Part shown: positions 1 through 6,649 of the stretch, in pieces | Layout: every line of letters starts with the position of its first letter | Numbering within the stretch: position 1 is the first letter of the stretch | DNA from: an uncultured Oscillospiraceae bacterium | GTDB taxonomy: Bacteria > Bacillota > Clostridia > Oscillospirales > Oscillospiraceae | DNA: 50,570 nt | Direction of reading: 5' to 3' | Assembly: GCA_934589525.1 (NCBI GenBank) | Contig: CAKTOB010000019.1 | Coordinates: 1 to 50,570 of the forward strand | The notes under the pieces: model-generated | The model's input: only the letters and a program-made list of their open reading frames with translations | Told to the model about the DNA's origin: nothing | Database searches by the model: none | Made by a program: the position numbers and the translations under genes

Positions 1-786
1 AAAACCCACCGGGATATGCTGCGGGAGGATGTGGAATACTGCCTGACCTATGCCAAGAACTGGGAACAGTTTGAAAAACAGATGGTCGCCAGGGGCTATT
101 CCATTGACCGGACAAGACTTTCTGTGAAAGCAGCAAATTGGCAGCGGCCCGTCCGCCTGTCCTCGCTGGGTTATACCAAAGAGGTGCTTCGGAATCGTTT
201 TGACGAGAATTTTTATTCCAATGATTTTCGGCAGAAGTGGAATACGCATTTGCCCTACAAGCCGAAGAAATTTCCATTGGAATGGGAAATGGACCGTCTG
301 GCCTTTACCATTGAGCATAGTCATAACACGGAAGAAGTCTTTGTGGACACGGTGCTTCTGCTGCTAATCCTGGTGATGGAACTAATTCTACAAACCACAG
401 ATGTTATGCTCCTATCTCCTGACTTACGGGCGGCGGCAAAGGATTTGGAAAGCTACCGAGCGGATTACCACTTTCTGCAAGAAAACGGAATCCACACGAT
501 AGCCCAGCTGGAAACATCGATCCCGGAAATCCAATCCCAGATTGATGTACTGGAAGCGGAACGCAGTAAAGCTGACAATACCCGCCGCAGGGCAAAGACA
601 CCGGAGAAGCGGCAAGAGGCCAAAGACCGCAAAAAGGAACTTACCCAGAAAATCGCACCGCTGCGGAAGAAGCTACGGCAGACGAAAAAGATTCTGGAGG
701 AATCCCCACATTTATATGAACTATTGCAAGAAGAACACCGCCTGGAACAGGCGGCATATCAAAGATTCAGAGAAAGGATGAAATGA
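1..786 (+). CDS. Relaxase/mobilisation protein, C-terminal part (cut by window edge)
   Basis: The frame is open from base 1, so this is the 3' part of a longer gene; the first internal ATG is at 16. The 256 visible residues are highly charged. The last ~120 residues (LESYRADYHFLQ onward) form a predicted coiled coil rich in K, E, R and Q, as in the C-terminal tails of relaxases from Firmicutes integrative elements. The N-terminal nuclease domain lies outside the window, so no catalytic residue can be checked. A hydrophobic stretch (VDTVLLLLILVMELIL) sits near residue 115. The stop overlaps the start of the ParB-like gene (ATGA), so the two are probably co-transcribed. The relaxase call rests on tail character plus context (ParB-like gene and serine recombinase); it is an inference. 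Confidence 0.65.
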   Translation, partial: KTHRDMLREDVEYCLTYAKNWEQFEKQMVARGYSIDRTRLSVKAANWQRPVRLSSLGYTKEVLRNRFDENFYSNDFRQKWNTHLPYKPKKFPLEWEMDRLAFTIEHSHNTEEVFVDTVLLLLILVMELILQTTDVMLLSPDLRAAAKDLESYRADYHFLQENGIHTIAQLETSIPEIQSQIDVLEAERSKADNTRRRAKTPEKRQEAKDRKKELTQKIAPLRKKLRQTKKILEESPHLYELLQEEHRLEQAAYQRFRERMK

Positions 787-1634
787 GAATAGATAACAAT
801 TTATGTAAATCAATTGCGATATCCATTGAGAAATTGCACCCCTTTGAGGGCCACCCCTATAAGGTCCTGGACAACGGGGAAATGGAAACGTTGACAGAGA
901 GCGTTCACAATGAGGGTATCCTCTCTCCGCTGATTGTTCGCCCATTAGAAAACACAGACGAATTTGAGGTAATCAGCGGCCACCGCAGACTACACGCAGC
1001 GCAAAGGGCAGGGCTTTCGGAGATTCCTGCCCTTGTCTACGAAATCAGCCGGGAGGAAGCGGCTATTATGCTTGTGGATAGCAATCTTCACCGGGAGCAT
1101 ATTCTTCCCAGTGAAAAGGCATTTGCCTATAAGTTGAAAATGGAGGCAATGATGCACCAAGGCCGTACTTCTCCCCAAGTTGGGGAGAAGTTGGTGACAG
1201 CCGAAAAGGTTGGGGCTGATGGCGGAGACAGTAAGAATCAGGTGTTGCGTTATGTACGCCTGACCTATCTGATTCCGGAACTGCTTCAGCTTGTCGATGA
1301 CGGCAAAATCGCCCTCACCCCCGCTGTAGAACTGAGCTACCTCCCGGAAAAAGCCCAGACCTATCTCCTGGAAGAAATGCGCCAAAACGACTGCACTCCA
1401 TCCCTTTCTCAGGCTATTCGTCTGAAAAAGGAATACCAGGCAAAGACTCTAACCGTGCCAAAACTGCGTTCCATTATGGGAGAGGAAAAGGCAAATCAGA
1501 AAGAGCGACTGAAAATTCCTATGGAGCGCATCCGAAAGTTCTTTCCAAAGAGCTACACGCCAAATCAAATCGAGGAGGCTGTAGTAAAACTCTGCGAGAA
1601 TAATTACCGCCGACGAACCGAACAGGAACGATAG
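783..1634 (+). CDS. ParB/Spo0J-family DNA-binding protein of the mobile element
   Basis: 283 aa. The N-terminal ParB/Srx nuclease-like fold is recognisable: the GHRR signature of box II is at residues 66-69 (EVISGHRRLHAAQRAG), followed by the box III-like SNLHREHILPSEKAFAYKLKMEA near residues 98-120. A helix-turn-helix region follows (QVLRYVRLTYLIPELLQLVD) and then a basic C-terminus. Family members bind a centromere-like site and some hydrolyse CTP. In integrative elements they are thought to help maintenance or regulate transfer. The start ATG overlaps the relaxase stop by 4 nt. No ParA partner is visible, which is common for element-borne ParB-like proteins. Confidence 0.85.
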   Translation: MRIDNNLCKSIAISIEKLHPFEGHPYKVLDNGEMETLTESVHNEGILSPLIVRPLENTDEFEVISGHRRLHAAQRAGLSEIPALVYEISREEAAIMLVDSNLHREHILPSEKAFAYKLKMEAMMHQGRTSPQVGEKLVTAEKVGADGGDSKNQVLRYVRLTYLIPELLQLVDDGKIALTPAVELSYLPEKAQTYLLEEMRQNDCTPSLSQAIRLKKEYQAKTLTVPKLRSIMGEEKANQKERLKIPMERIRKFFPKSYTPNQIEEAVVKLCENNYRRRTEQER

Positions 1635-1644
1635 GGGGCTGCTG

Positions 1645-1851
1645 ATGGAAGCAGAAGCATTGAATACCCCTACCCCGGATATGAAAACCGTAACCCAGGA
1701 CGATTCCACACATATTCCCGACTTCGCAATTGAAAGGCTTGCCCGGTTCTTCCTCCCCCTGATGCAGACGTCTCTTTGCGAAAAGCCCGCCGTACATTTG
1801 CAGCGAGATCAGAAAGGCGATATGATGCACGGAAAGGAGGTATCAGCATGA
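1645..1851 (+). CDS. Small hypothetical protein between ParB-like gene and recombinase
   Basis: 68 aa, beginning 10 nt after the ParB-like stop and ending in an ATGA overlap with the recombinase start, so it sits inside a tight operon. The segment IPDFAIERLARFFLPLMQ resembles the short helical proteins (..ERIEALARSLLPAIQ..) often found just before recombinases in Clostridia elements. After that segment the sequence departs from the usual ending, which may indicate a frameshifted tail. Function unknown. Confidence 0.55.
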   Translation: MEAEALNTPTPDMKTVTQDDSTHIPDFAIERLARFFLPLMQTSLCEKPAVHLQRDQKGDMMHGKEVSA

Positions 1852-3335
1852 ACGCAGTCATTTACGCCCGCTATTCTTCGGATAATCAGCGGGAGGAATC
1901 CATTGAGGGACAACTTCGGGATTGCCGGGAATACGCGAAGCAAAACAAGCTGGCGATTGTTGGAAACTATATTGACCGGGCATTGTCTGCCAGAACGGCA
2001 GACCGCCCGGATTTTCAGAGGATGATCCACGACAGCGAAAAGCGGTTGTTTGACGTGGTTCTCGTATGGAAGCTGGACAGATTCTCCCGTGACCGATATG
2101 ACAGTGCCCACTACAAACACATTCTGAAAAAGAACGGTGTGCGGGTCATATCCGCAAAAGAGGCCATTGCCGACGGCCCGGAGGGAATTATCCTGGAATC
2201 CATGCTGGAGGGTATGGCGGAGTATTATTCCGCAGAGTTAGCTGTCAAGGTGCGCCGTGGTCAGCGGGAAAACGCAATGAAATGCCGGAATAACGGCGGC
2301 ACACTGGCCTATGGGTATTCCGTGAATAAAGAAACCGGGGCATTGGTCGTGAATCCAATAACCGCCCCTATCGTGCGGGAGATTTTCTCCCGCTACGACA
2401 AGGGCGAGCTGATCAAGAACATTATGAAAGACTTGAACGCAAGAGGCTTGCGCAACAATTTTAACAGGCCATTCCAGGCAAGTGCCATGACGCTTCTTTT
2501 GAAAAACAGGAAATATATCGGGGATTACCGCTATGGCGACACGATCATCCCAGGCGGCGTTCCGGCATTGGTTGAAAAAGATGTATTTGAAAGGGTGCAA
2601 AGACGGATGGAATCAAACAAGAAATCCCCGGGGAGAGCCAAGGCAAAGGAAGAATACCTGCTGTCCGGAAAGGTGTTTTGCGGCACTTGCGGCGGCCATA
2701 TGGTCGGTGAATGCGGGAAAAGCAGAAACGGGACGTTCTATTACTACTACAAATGTATCAACGCCAAGCATGGGCATACCTGCAAACGGAAAGCACTCAA
2801 GCGGGATTGGTTGGAACGGGCGGTGGTTGTGGAGACTGTGACCAAGGTCCTCACAGATGAAGTCATTGACCGGGTGGCTGATGCCATCATTGCCATACAG
2901 GGACAGGAGAATCCGATGATTCCCTCTATCAAAGAACAGCTCCGTGCGTGTGACAAAGGTCTTAAAAATCTGCTGAAAGCGATTGAAGCCGGTATTTTTA
3001 CGCCCACCACAAAGGAGCGAATGGAAGAACTGGAACGTCAGAAAGAGGAGCTGAACATCAGCCTGATCCGCGCCCAGATGGCGCAGCCAGTGTTTACCAA
3101 AGAGGAAATTGTAAAATGGATCAGCCGTTTCAAATACGGCAACATCAACGACAAGGCCTATCAGCGGGAAATGATCGATACATTTTTGAACTCTGTGTAT
3201 GTGTATGATGATAAAATTGTTTTCACCTACAATTTCCGGGATCATGCGGAAACCGTGACCCTGGACGAAATTGAATATGTGTTTTGTTCGGATGTAAACG
3301 ACTGTCCCCCACCAACAAAAAGAGGACATCCATAG
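1848..3335 (+). CDS. Large serine recombinase (site-specific integrase/excisionase)
   Basis: 495 aa. The ATG at 1848 is chosen because GGAAAGGAGG lies 7 nt upstream, although the frame is open further 5'. The resolvase catalytic domain covers residues 1-150: YARYSSDNQREESIEGQL carries the nucleophile Ser10, and KLDRFSRDR contains conserved arginines. A recombinase domain follows (RNNGGTLAYGYSVNKETG ... YIGDYRYGD), then a zinc ribbon (CGTCGGHM ... CINAKHGHTCKRK near residues 280-315), a coiled coil (SIKEQLRACDKGLKNLLKAIEAG ... RMEELERQKEEL) and a C-terminal strand region. Length and order fit the TndX/TnpX class, which cuts and rejoins att sites with 2-nt overhangs. It is the last gene of the element, so the attachment site is expected just downstream. 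Confidence 0.95.
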   Translation: MNAVIYARYSSDNQREESIEGQLRDCREYAKQNKLAIVGNYIDRALSARTADRPDFQRMIHDSEKRLFDVVLVWKLDRFSRDRYDSAHYKHILKKNGVRVISAKEAIADGPEGIILESMLEGMAEYYSAELAVKVRRGQRENAMKCRNNGGTLAYGYSVNKETGALVVNPITAPIVREIFSRYDKGELIKNIMKDLNARGLRNNFNRPFQASAMTLLLKNRKYIGDYRYGDTIIPGGVPALVEKDVFERVQRRMESNKKSPGRAKAKEEYLLSGKVFCGTCGGHMVGECGKSRNGTFYYYYKCINAKHGHTCKRKALKRDWLERAVVVETVTKVLTDEVIDRVADAIIAIQGQENPMIPSIKEQLRACDKGLKNLLKAIEAGIFTPTTKERMEELERQKEELNISLIRAQMAQPVFTKEEIVKWISRFKYGNINDKAYQREMIDTFLNSVYVYDDKIVFTYNFRDHAETVTLDEIEYVFCSDVNDCPPPTKRGHP

Positions 3336-3354
3336 GATGTCCTCTTTTTGTTGG
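3312..3354 (+). terminator. Perfect 20-bp hairpin terminator overlapping the recombinase stop
   Basis: Arms 3312-3331 and 3335-3354 are perfectly complementary around a 3-nt loop; the right arm contains CTTTTTG. The recombinase stop codon (3333-3335) lies in the loop. An A/T-rich arm on each side lets the hairpin act in both directions. Confidence 0.8.
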
Positions 3355-3364
3355 TCTCGAAGGC

Positions 3365-3619
3365 GGATTCGAACCCATTTAAATCAAACAGGCCAGTGGC
3401 CTGTTTGAAAAACCAGTTCGCAAACTGGTTTTATCCTTATTGCTTTGCCCCGCAAAGCAAGCCATCGAATCCACCTTCCCCCCGCTCCGGATACCGCCAG
3501 CCTACCTCAAAAGCTGCCCCTCGGAAGACACCGCCTTTGGCGGTGCCTTTTTTGTTGGTGGAGGGATTCGAACCCATCTAAATCAAACAGGCCAGTGGCC
3601 TGCCTAACAAACCAGTTCG
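3365..3619. repeat. 56-bp direct repeat pair enclosing a series of hairpins
   Basis: Copies 3365-3420 and 3564-3619 are both 56 bp, start GGATTCGAACCC and differ at only a few positions. Each follows a hairpin ending in a T-run and TTGTTGG. Between and within them are perfect short hairpins: 3385-3407 (CAAACAGGCC/GGCCTGTTTG), 3411-3430 (AACCAGTT/AACTGGTT), 3441-3459 (TGCTTTGC/GCAAAGCA) and 3529-3545 (CACCGCC/GGCGGTG, followed by a T-run). GGTTCGAATCC on the minus strand mimics a tRNA T-loop, but no tRNA folds here. The position right after a serine recombinase suggests element-end or attachment-site material. No gene is supported here. Confidence 0.7.
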
Positions 3620-3661
3620 AAAATAAAAATCACCGTCAACATAGGGGAAACATATTTGGGG

Positions 3662-4021
3662 CTATTGGGCGGATTCAAAGAGAATATAGTTTAAATACTG
3701 CCGGCATTCTTCCGGGCGTGGGGTGTTGGCGATGATGCCCAGATAGACCTTGCCGGAAAAGTTTGCATTCTTAAATAGGGGGAGCAGGGTCAGTTCGATG
3801 GCATTGGGTTGGGGTGCGGTCAGAAATTGGTCATCTGCCATACCGGACAGCTCCATAAGGAAGCCGCTTTGGGAGCAGAGGTCGTAAGCCTCCCGGTTCA
3901 TCAGGACCAGGTCCAGCTGCTTTGCGTTGATGGCCGCAAACAGCTTCATTTTGGAAGCGTAGGCGTATTCATGGTCGGAGGCGGCACCATCCTTTATTTC
4001 AAAAGCGCTGACAGCATCCAC
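3662..4021 (-). pseudogene. C-terminal fragment of a hypothetical exported or membrane-anchored protein
   Basis: About 120 codons; the first possible start (GTG) has no ribosome binding site, and the frame stays open for some codons further upstream until it meets the next fragment. The pattern (KMKLFAAINAKQLDLVLMNREAYDLCSQSGFLMEL ... VYLGIIANTPRPEECRQYLNYILF) resembles the end of extracytoplasmic solute-binding-like domains that close some Firmicutes membrane proteins. The family is not firmly recognised. The 5' part is missing, so it is probably a remnant left by rearrangement at the mobile-element border. Confidence 0.5.
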
Positions 4022-4230
4022 TGGGAATTTATCAGCAAGCTGGCCACCTGCCCCAGCAGCGGTTTATGGGCCAGATGCCCCTGCCCTTCGTAGGCCTGTT
4101 CAACTTCTCCGCCGAACAAGAAACCGTCCCCCTGACAAAAGAATACACAGACCTGCTCCAACCCGGCCAGCCAACAGCAGGCTCTATAGACCTTTTACCC
4201 TACGACTTCCGTTGGCTACAAAAGGGCTGA
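4012..4230 (+). pseudogene. C-terminal remnant of a GH13 (alpha-amylase family) glycoside hydrolase
   Basis: The plus-strand frame reads QQRFMGQMPLPFVGLFNFSA, then EYTDLL, and ends LLPYDFRWLQKG. This is the C-terminal beta-sandwich pattern of GH13 enzymes (GLFNFS ... DLL ... PYxxxWL). The catalytic barrel is absent and the frame is closed by a stop just upstream of 4012. It meets the opposing fragment (3662-4021) head-on, so both lost their 5' ends at the same junction. Confidence 0.6.
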
Positions 4231-4539
4231 ACGTAACCGTTCAAAGAAAAGGCAAGTCGGCTGCCCAGGGAGCGGGGCAGCCGATAGGGAGCTCTGTAAT
4301 TGGAGAAAAAGGATCAGAAATCAGGAGGTAGTTCGGCAACAAAAAATCCGCTTACAGAGTGTGTGGTGTCGTTTTGACGGAAGCTCTGATTAAATTGGCA
4401 AGAGCTGGCAGCGAGAGATTTTGTTTTCAGGCAAGGTTCTAAAAGTGAGGGAATACTTTGTGTATTTCCCACTTTTAGAACCGCAGCATGGAAGCAAAAG
4501 ATCCGCTGTCCAGCCGCAGACGATTTATTCAGAGTTTCC
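4231..4539. other. Non-coding gap with two hairpins
   Basis: No credible gene. A hairpin (CGGCTGCCC/GGGCAGCCG, 4258-4283) follows the GH13 remnant stop but has no T-run. A second stem-loop of about 20 bp (arms 4435-4456 and 4461-4482, GGTTCTAAAAGTG at its base) lies near the 3' end of the flavodoxin gene. It has no terminator tail. Confidence 0.5.
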
Positions 4540-4959
4540 CTATGCCAGCGCCTCGCCCAGCTTGCGGCAGGCATCCAAGGCATCGTCGTCGGGGGTCTCC
4601 TGGCAGATCACGCTGTCGCAGGCCAGGGCGGCGCCCTTGCCCCGGCAGGTGTCTTCCCAGGTGCGCATCCACTCGCCGTCACCCCAGCCGTAGGAGCCGA
4701 ACAGGGCGATCTTCTTGCCGGAGAGCTTGCTTTCGCAGCCCTCAAACATGGGGCCAAACTCGGTTTCCTCCAGCTCCTCGGCACCCATGGCGGGGCAGCC
4801 GAAGGCAACGGCATCAAAGGCATCCATGTTATCGCCCTCAAATTCGGCGGCGGTAAACAGCTGGACCTCCGCCCCGGCGCTCTTGGCGCCCTCCGTAACG
4901 GCCTGGGCCATGGCCTCGGTATTGCCGGTGCCGCTCCAATAAACAACCGCGATTTTCAT
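4540..4959 (-). CDS. Flavodoxin
   Basis: 139 aa from the ATG at 4959, which has GAAGG about 10 nt upstream; the frame is open a little further 5'. The N-terminus MKIAVVYWSGTGNTEAMAQ is the flavodoxin phosphate-binding loop (S/T-x-T-G-x-T) for FMN. Later loops (GCPAMGAEELEETEF; FGSYGWGDGEWM) match the flavin-ring-binding 60s and 90s loops. It is a cytosolic one-electron carrier that can replace ferredoxin when iron is short. It lies last in the minus-strand operon after the 44-aa protein and DUF3793, 26 nt after the DUF3793 stop, behind a promoter with a metal-regulator-like palindrome. That fits an iron-sparing role. Confidence 0.93.
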   Translation of the reverse strand: MKIAVVYWSGTGNTEAMAQAVTEGAKSAGAEVQLFTAAEFEGDNMDAFDAVAFGCPAMGAEELEETEFGPMFEGCESKLSGKKIALFGSYGWGDGEWMRTWEDTCRGKGAALACDSVICQETPDDDALDACRKLGEALA

Positions 4960-4985
4960 AAGTAAAATTCCTTCTTTCATCAAAT

Positions 4986-5531
4986 TCAACCGGCTACGGT
5001 GAGCCGTTCAATGTTTGTACCTTTGGCGTACTGCTTGCAGTAGATTTCCGTACATTTTTTGTACCTGTCAAAGGTTTTTCTGGCTGCCTCTTCGTTTTCA
5101 TAGACCTTCCAGCAGCCGGTACACTTGCAGGGCCGGTGCTCCAGAAAGCCCCGGACATCCTCCGCCGGATAGCTCAGGAACAGGCCGATCTCATGGGGAA
5201 ATTCCTCCTGCTGCCGCAGCCGCCGGGCCAGCCTGGTCAGGCATCGGTTCCCGCTCTGGCAGGGATAGCCGCATTGCCGCAGCAGCTCCCCGGAAAGAGA
5301 CCGGCCCAGGTCCTCCTCCAGCCTGGAGGGCCGGTAGAGGTAGATCAGGGCCTTTTTCCCGGAGAACCGCAGGGGCACCGCGCGAATACCCTTATGTCCC
5401 AGCCGCCGGTTCAGCTGCCGGAGGAAATCCAGCACCTCTTCCCGGCAGGTATAGGGACAGGAAAAGAGATTTCCGGTCTTGAGCCCCGCCAGCGTGGGGG
5501 CACAGTTGCGAACCAACACTTCTTCAGACAC
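4986..5531 (-). CDS. DUF3793 family protein
   Basis: 181 aa from the GTG at 5531, chosen because GGAGGGG lies 6 nt upstream and the protein then begins MSEEVLVRNCAPTLAGLKTGNLF, the usual family N-terminus. Other recognisable segments are GIRAVPLRFSGKKALIYLYRP, the paired-Cys region QCGYPCQS, the FPHEIGLFLSYPAEDVRGFL block and the CKCTGCWKVY motif. Function is not established. In Clostridia the gene commonly sits beside flavodoxin and iron-transport genes, which is the basis for suggesting a role in iron or redox homeostasis. Its start overlaps the stop of the 44-aa gene by 8 nt, implying translational coupling. Confidence 0.88.
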   Translation of the reverse strand: MSEEVLVRNCAPTLAGLKTGNLFSCPYTCREEVLDFLRQLNRRLGHKGIRAVPLRFSGKKALIYLYRPSRLEEDLGRSLSGELLRQCGYPCQSGNRCLTRLARRLRQQEEFPHEIGLFLSYPAEDVRGFLEHRPCKCTGCWKVYENEEAARKTFDRYKKCTEIYCKQYAKGTNIERLTVAG

Positions 5532-5658
5532 AGTCTTCCCCTCCACGCAGGACGATCCGACGCAGAGAATGCCGCAGGACCAAAACGCCGGCCCCCATCC
5601 CGCCGATCACCGCCAGGGCACGGACCGTGGTCAACGTCATATTTCTAAAAGCATCCAT
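5524..5658 (-). CDS. 44-aa single-span membrane protein leading the DUF3793-flavodoxin operon
   Basis: ATG at 5658 with a perfect AGGAGG 8 nt upstream; the stop at 5524-5526 overlaps the DUF3793 GTG. The sequence has one hydrophobic helix (TVRALAVIGGMGAGVLVL) followed by an Arg-rich tail (RHSLRRIVLRGG), predicting a small inner-membrane protein with a cytoplasmic basic end. It is the first gene after the promoter at 5733-5761. No family is recognised; a small accessory membrane protein of the metal operon is an inference. Confidence 0.7.
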   Translation of the reverse strand: MDAFRNMTLTTVRALAVIGGMGAGVLVLRHSLRRIVLRGGEDCV

Positions 5659-5709
5659 CCTTCGAACCTCCTAAGCTTTGGATGGGGCTTCCATCCTTTG
5701 TGTTTTGTA

Positions 5710-5761
5710 GTTAGCCTTTGCTAACTGTCAGTATCATACACCATTCTCCCTTCTTTGTCAA
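5710..5761 (-). promoter_or_regulatory. Sigma-A promoter with a 16-bp palindromic operator at the start site
   Basis: On the minus strand TTGACA (5761-5756), a 17-nt spacer and TATGAT (5738-5733) form a near-consensus promoter. The palindrome GTTAGCCTTTGCTAAC (5710-5725) lies directly at the predicted start of transcription. Its TTAGC/GCTAA arms resemble DtxR/IdeR/MntR-type metal-repressor boxes (TTAG...CTAA). A second inverted repeat, CCTAC-N7-GTAGG (5772-5788), lies just upstream of the -35. Confidence 0.75.
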
Positions 5762-5811
5762 GCATTATTTTCCTACTATTTTGGTAGGCAGTATTCGGCG
5801 GCGGAAAGCAG

Positions 5812-5846
5812 CAAAAAAGCCCGGCAGGCACATTGCCTTACCGGGC
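5812..5846 (-). terminator. Terminator of the zinc-ribbon gene
   Basis: On the minus strand the stem GCCCGGTAAGGCA / TGCCTGCCGGGC is followed by TTTTTTG, 13 nt after the stop of the 83-aa gene. Confidence 0.85.
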
Positions 5847-5858
5847 ATTCTTAAACAT

Positions 5859-6110
5859 TCACCAGGCCGTCTCTTCTTGGGCCGGGAAGGCTTCCTTCAG
5901 CCAGGCCGCAAATTCCGGGGCCGGGGCCTTGGCGCGCTTTTGGAGCTGGTGGAGGTGAAGCTCATAGAGCTCCGGCTCTCCGCCTTGGCGGTCAGACTCC
6001 ATGTGCTCCACCACGTCCCAGCAATCGGAACAGAACCGGACAGTCCCGTTGCCCGCTGAATAGAACGTATCGAAAAGTTTTTTCTTTTTACCGCAGCAGC
6101 TGCATACCAT
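5859..6110 (-). CDS. Small CxxC zinc-ribbon protein
   Basis: 83 aa from the ATG at 6110, preceded by AAAGGAG at 7 nt; an in-frame ATG at 6131 overlaps the upstream stop but has a poorer ribosome binding site. The N-terminus VCSCCGKKKKLFDTFYSAGNGTVRFCSDCWDVVEHM has two Cys pairs separated by ~20 residues, a classical zinc-ribbon arrangement. The C-terminal half is helical and charged. Co-transcribed with the ArsC/Spx-like gene upstream. Specific function unknown. Confidence 0.7.
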   Translation of the reverse strand: MVCSCCGKKKKLFDTFYSAGNGTVRFCSDCWDVVEHMESDRQGGEPELYELHLHQLQKRAKAPAPEFAAWLKEAFPAQEETAW

Positions 6111-6127
6111 AAAGGCGCTCCTTTCCT

Positions 6128-6502
6128 TCATCCCTCAGTCCCGTGCGCTTCCTCTTGAAGCGCCCGGGCCCACTTGTCCTCTTTAAATCCTACCAAAACA
6201 ACGGCGTCCCCCACCAGCAGCGGCCGCTTTACCAGCATCCCGTCCGTAGCGAGCAGGCGCAGCTGCTCCTCCTCGCTCATCCCCGGCAGCTTCTCCTTAA
6301 GCCCCAGGGACTTGTACACCAGGCCGCTGGTATTGAAAAACCGCTTCAGGGGCAGCCCGCTGCGGCGATACCAGCCTGCCAATTCCTCATAAGAGGGATT
6401 CTCGGTTTTGATGTCCCGCAGAACATAGGAAACGCCCTGCTCCTCCAGCCACTTCCGGGCCTTCTGACAGGTGGTACATTTGGGGTAGCAAACAAACATC
6501 AT
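6128..6502 (-). CDS. ArsC/Spx-family thioredoxin-fold protein
   Basis: 124 aa from the ATG at 6502, 10 nt after AAAGGAG. MMFVCYPKCTTCQKARKWLEEQGVSYVLRDIKTENPSYEEL is the typical ArsC-like N-terminus with the redox motif CYPKCTTC; RRSGLPLKRFFNTSGLVYKSLGL and the basic LVKRPLLV segment follow. The family includes arsenate reductases, the regulator Spx and YffB-like proteins. Lack of arsenic genes nearby and the extra Cys make a general thiol-reductase or Spx-like role more likely than arsenate detoxification; this is an inference. Promoter at 6527-6555. Confidence 0.85.
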   Translation of the reverse strand: MMFVCYPKCTTCQKARKWLEEQGVSYVLRDIKTENPSYEELAGWYRRSGLPLKRFFNTSGLVYKSLGLKEKLPGMSEEEQLRLLATDGMLVKRPLLVGDAVVLVGFKEDKWARALQEEAHGTEG

Positions 6503-6526
6503 GGGGACCACACTCCTTTTTGTTTT

Positions 6527-6555
6527 ATTATATGACGTTTGGCCGGGAAGCGCAA
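6527..6555 (-). promoter_or_regulatory. Promoter of the ArsC/Spx-like gene
   Basis: Minus strand TTGCGC (6555-6550), 17-nt spacer, TATAAT (6532-6527), about 25 nt before the start codon. Confidence 0.65.
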
Positions 6556-6591
6556 GAAGTTTTCGCCGTTTCTCCCCCAACAATAATATTT

Positions 6592-6625
6592 CGGTAACCC
6601 CGCCTATGGAAACCTATGGTATAAT
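6592..6625 (+). promoter_or_regulatory. Promoter region of the two-component operon with direct repeats
   Basis: TATAAT at 6620-6625 has no recognisable -35. Instead CCTATGG occurs twice (6603-6609, 6613-6619), 10 bp apart, preceded by CGGTAACC (6592-6599). The same 8-mer occurs at 8695-8702 in front of the lipoprotein genes. This arrangement suits an activator-dependent promoter, possibly autoregulated by the response regulator. Confidence 0.5.
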
Positions 6626-6649
6626 GGAGAAAAAACGGGAGGAAATGCC

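Noticed and set aside
3360..3385. tRNA gene suggested by GGGTTCGAATCC on the minus strand
   Set aside because: T-stem bases do not pair, and no acceptor, D or anticodon arm was found at either copy.
4314..4583. 89-codon minus-strand ORF across the hairpin at 4435-4482
   Set aside because: Starts inside the flavodoxin gene in another frame and has no supporting signals.
5772..5788. Terminator for the DUF3793 operon
   Set aside because: CCTAC-N7-GTAGG is too short, lacks a T-run and lies upstream of the promoter; more likely a regulatory site.
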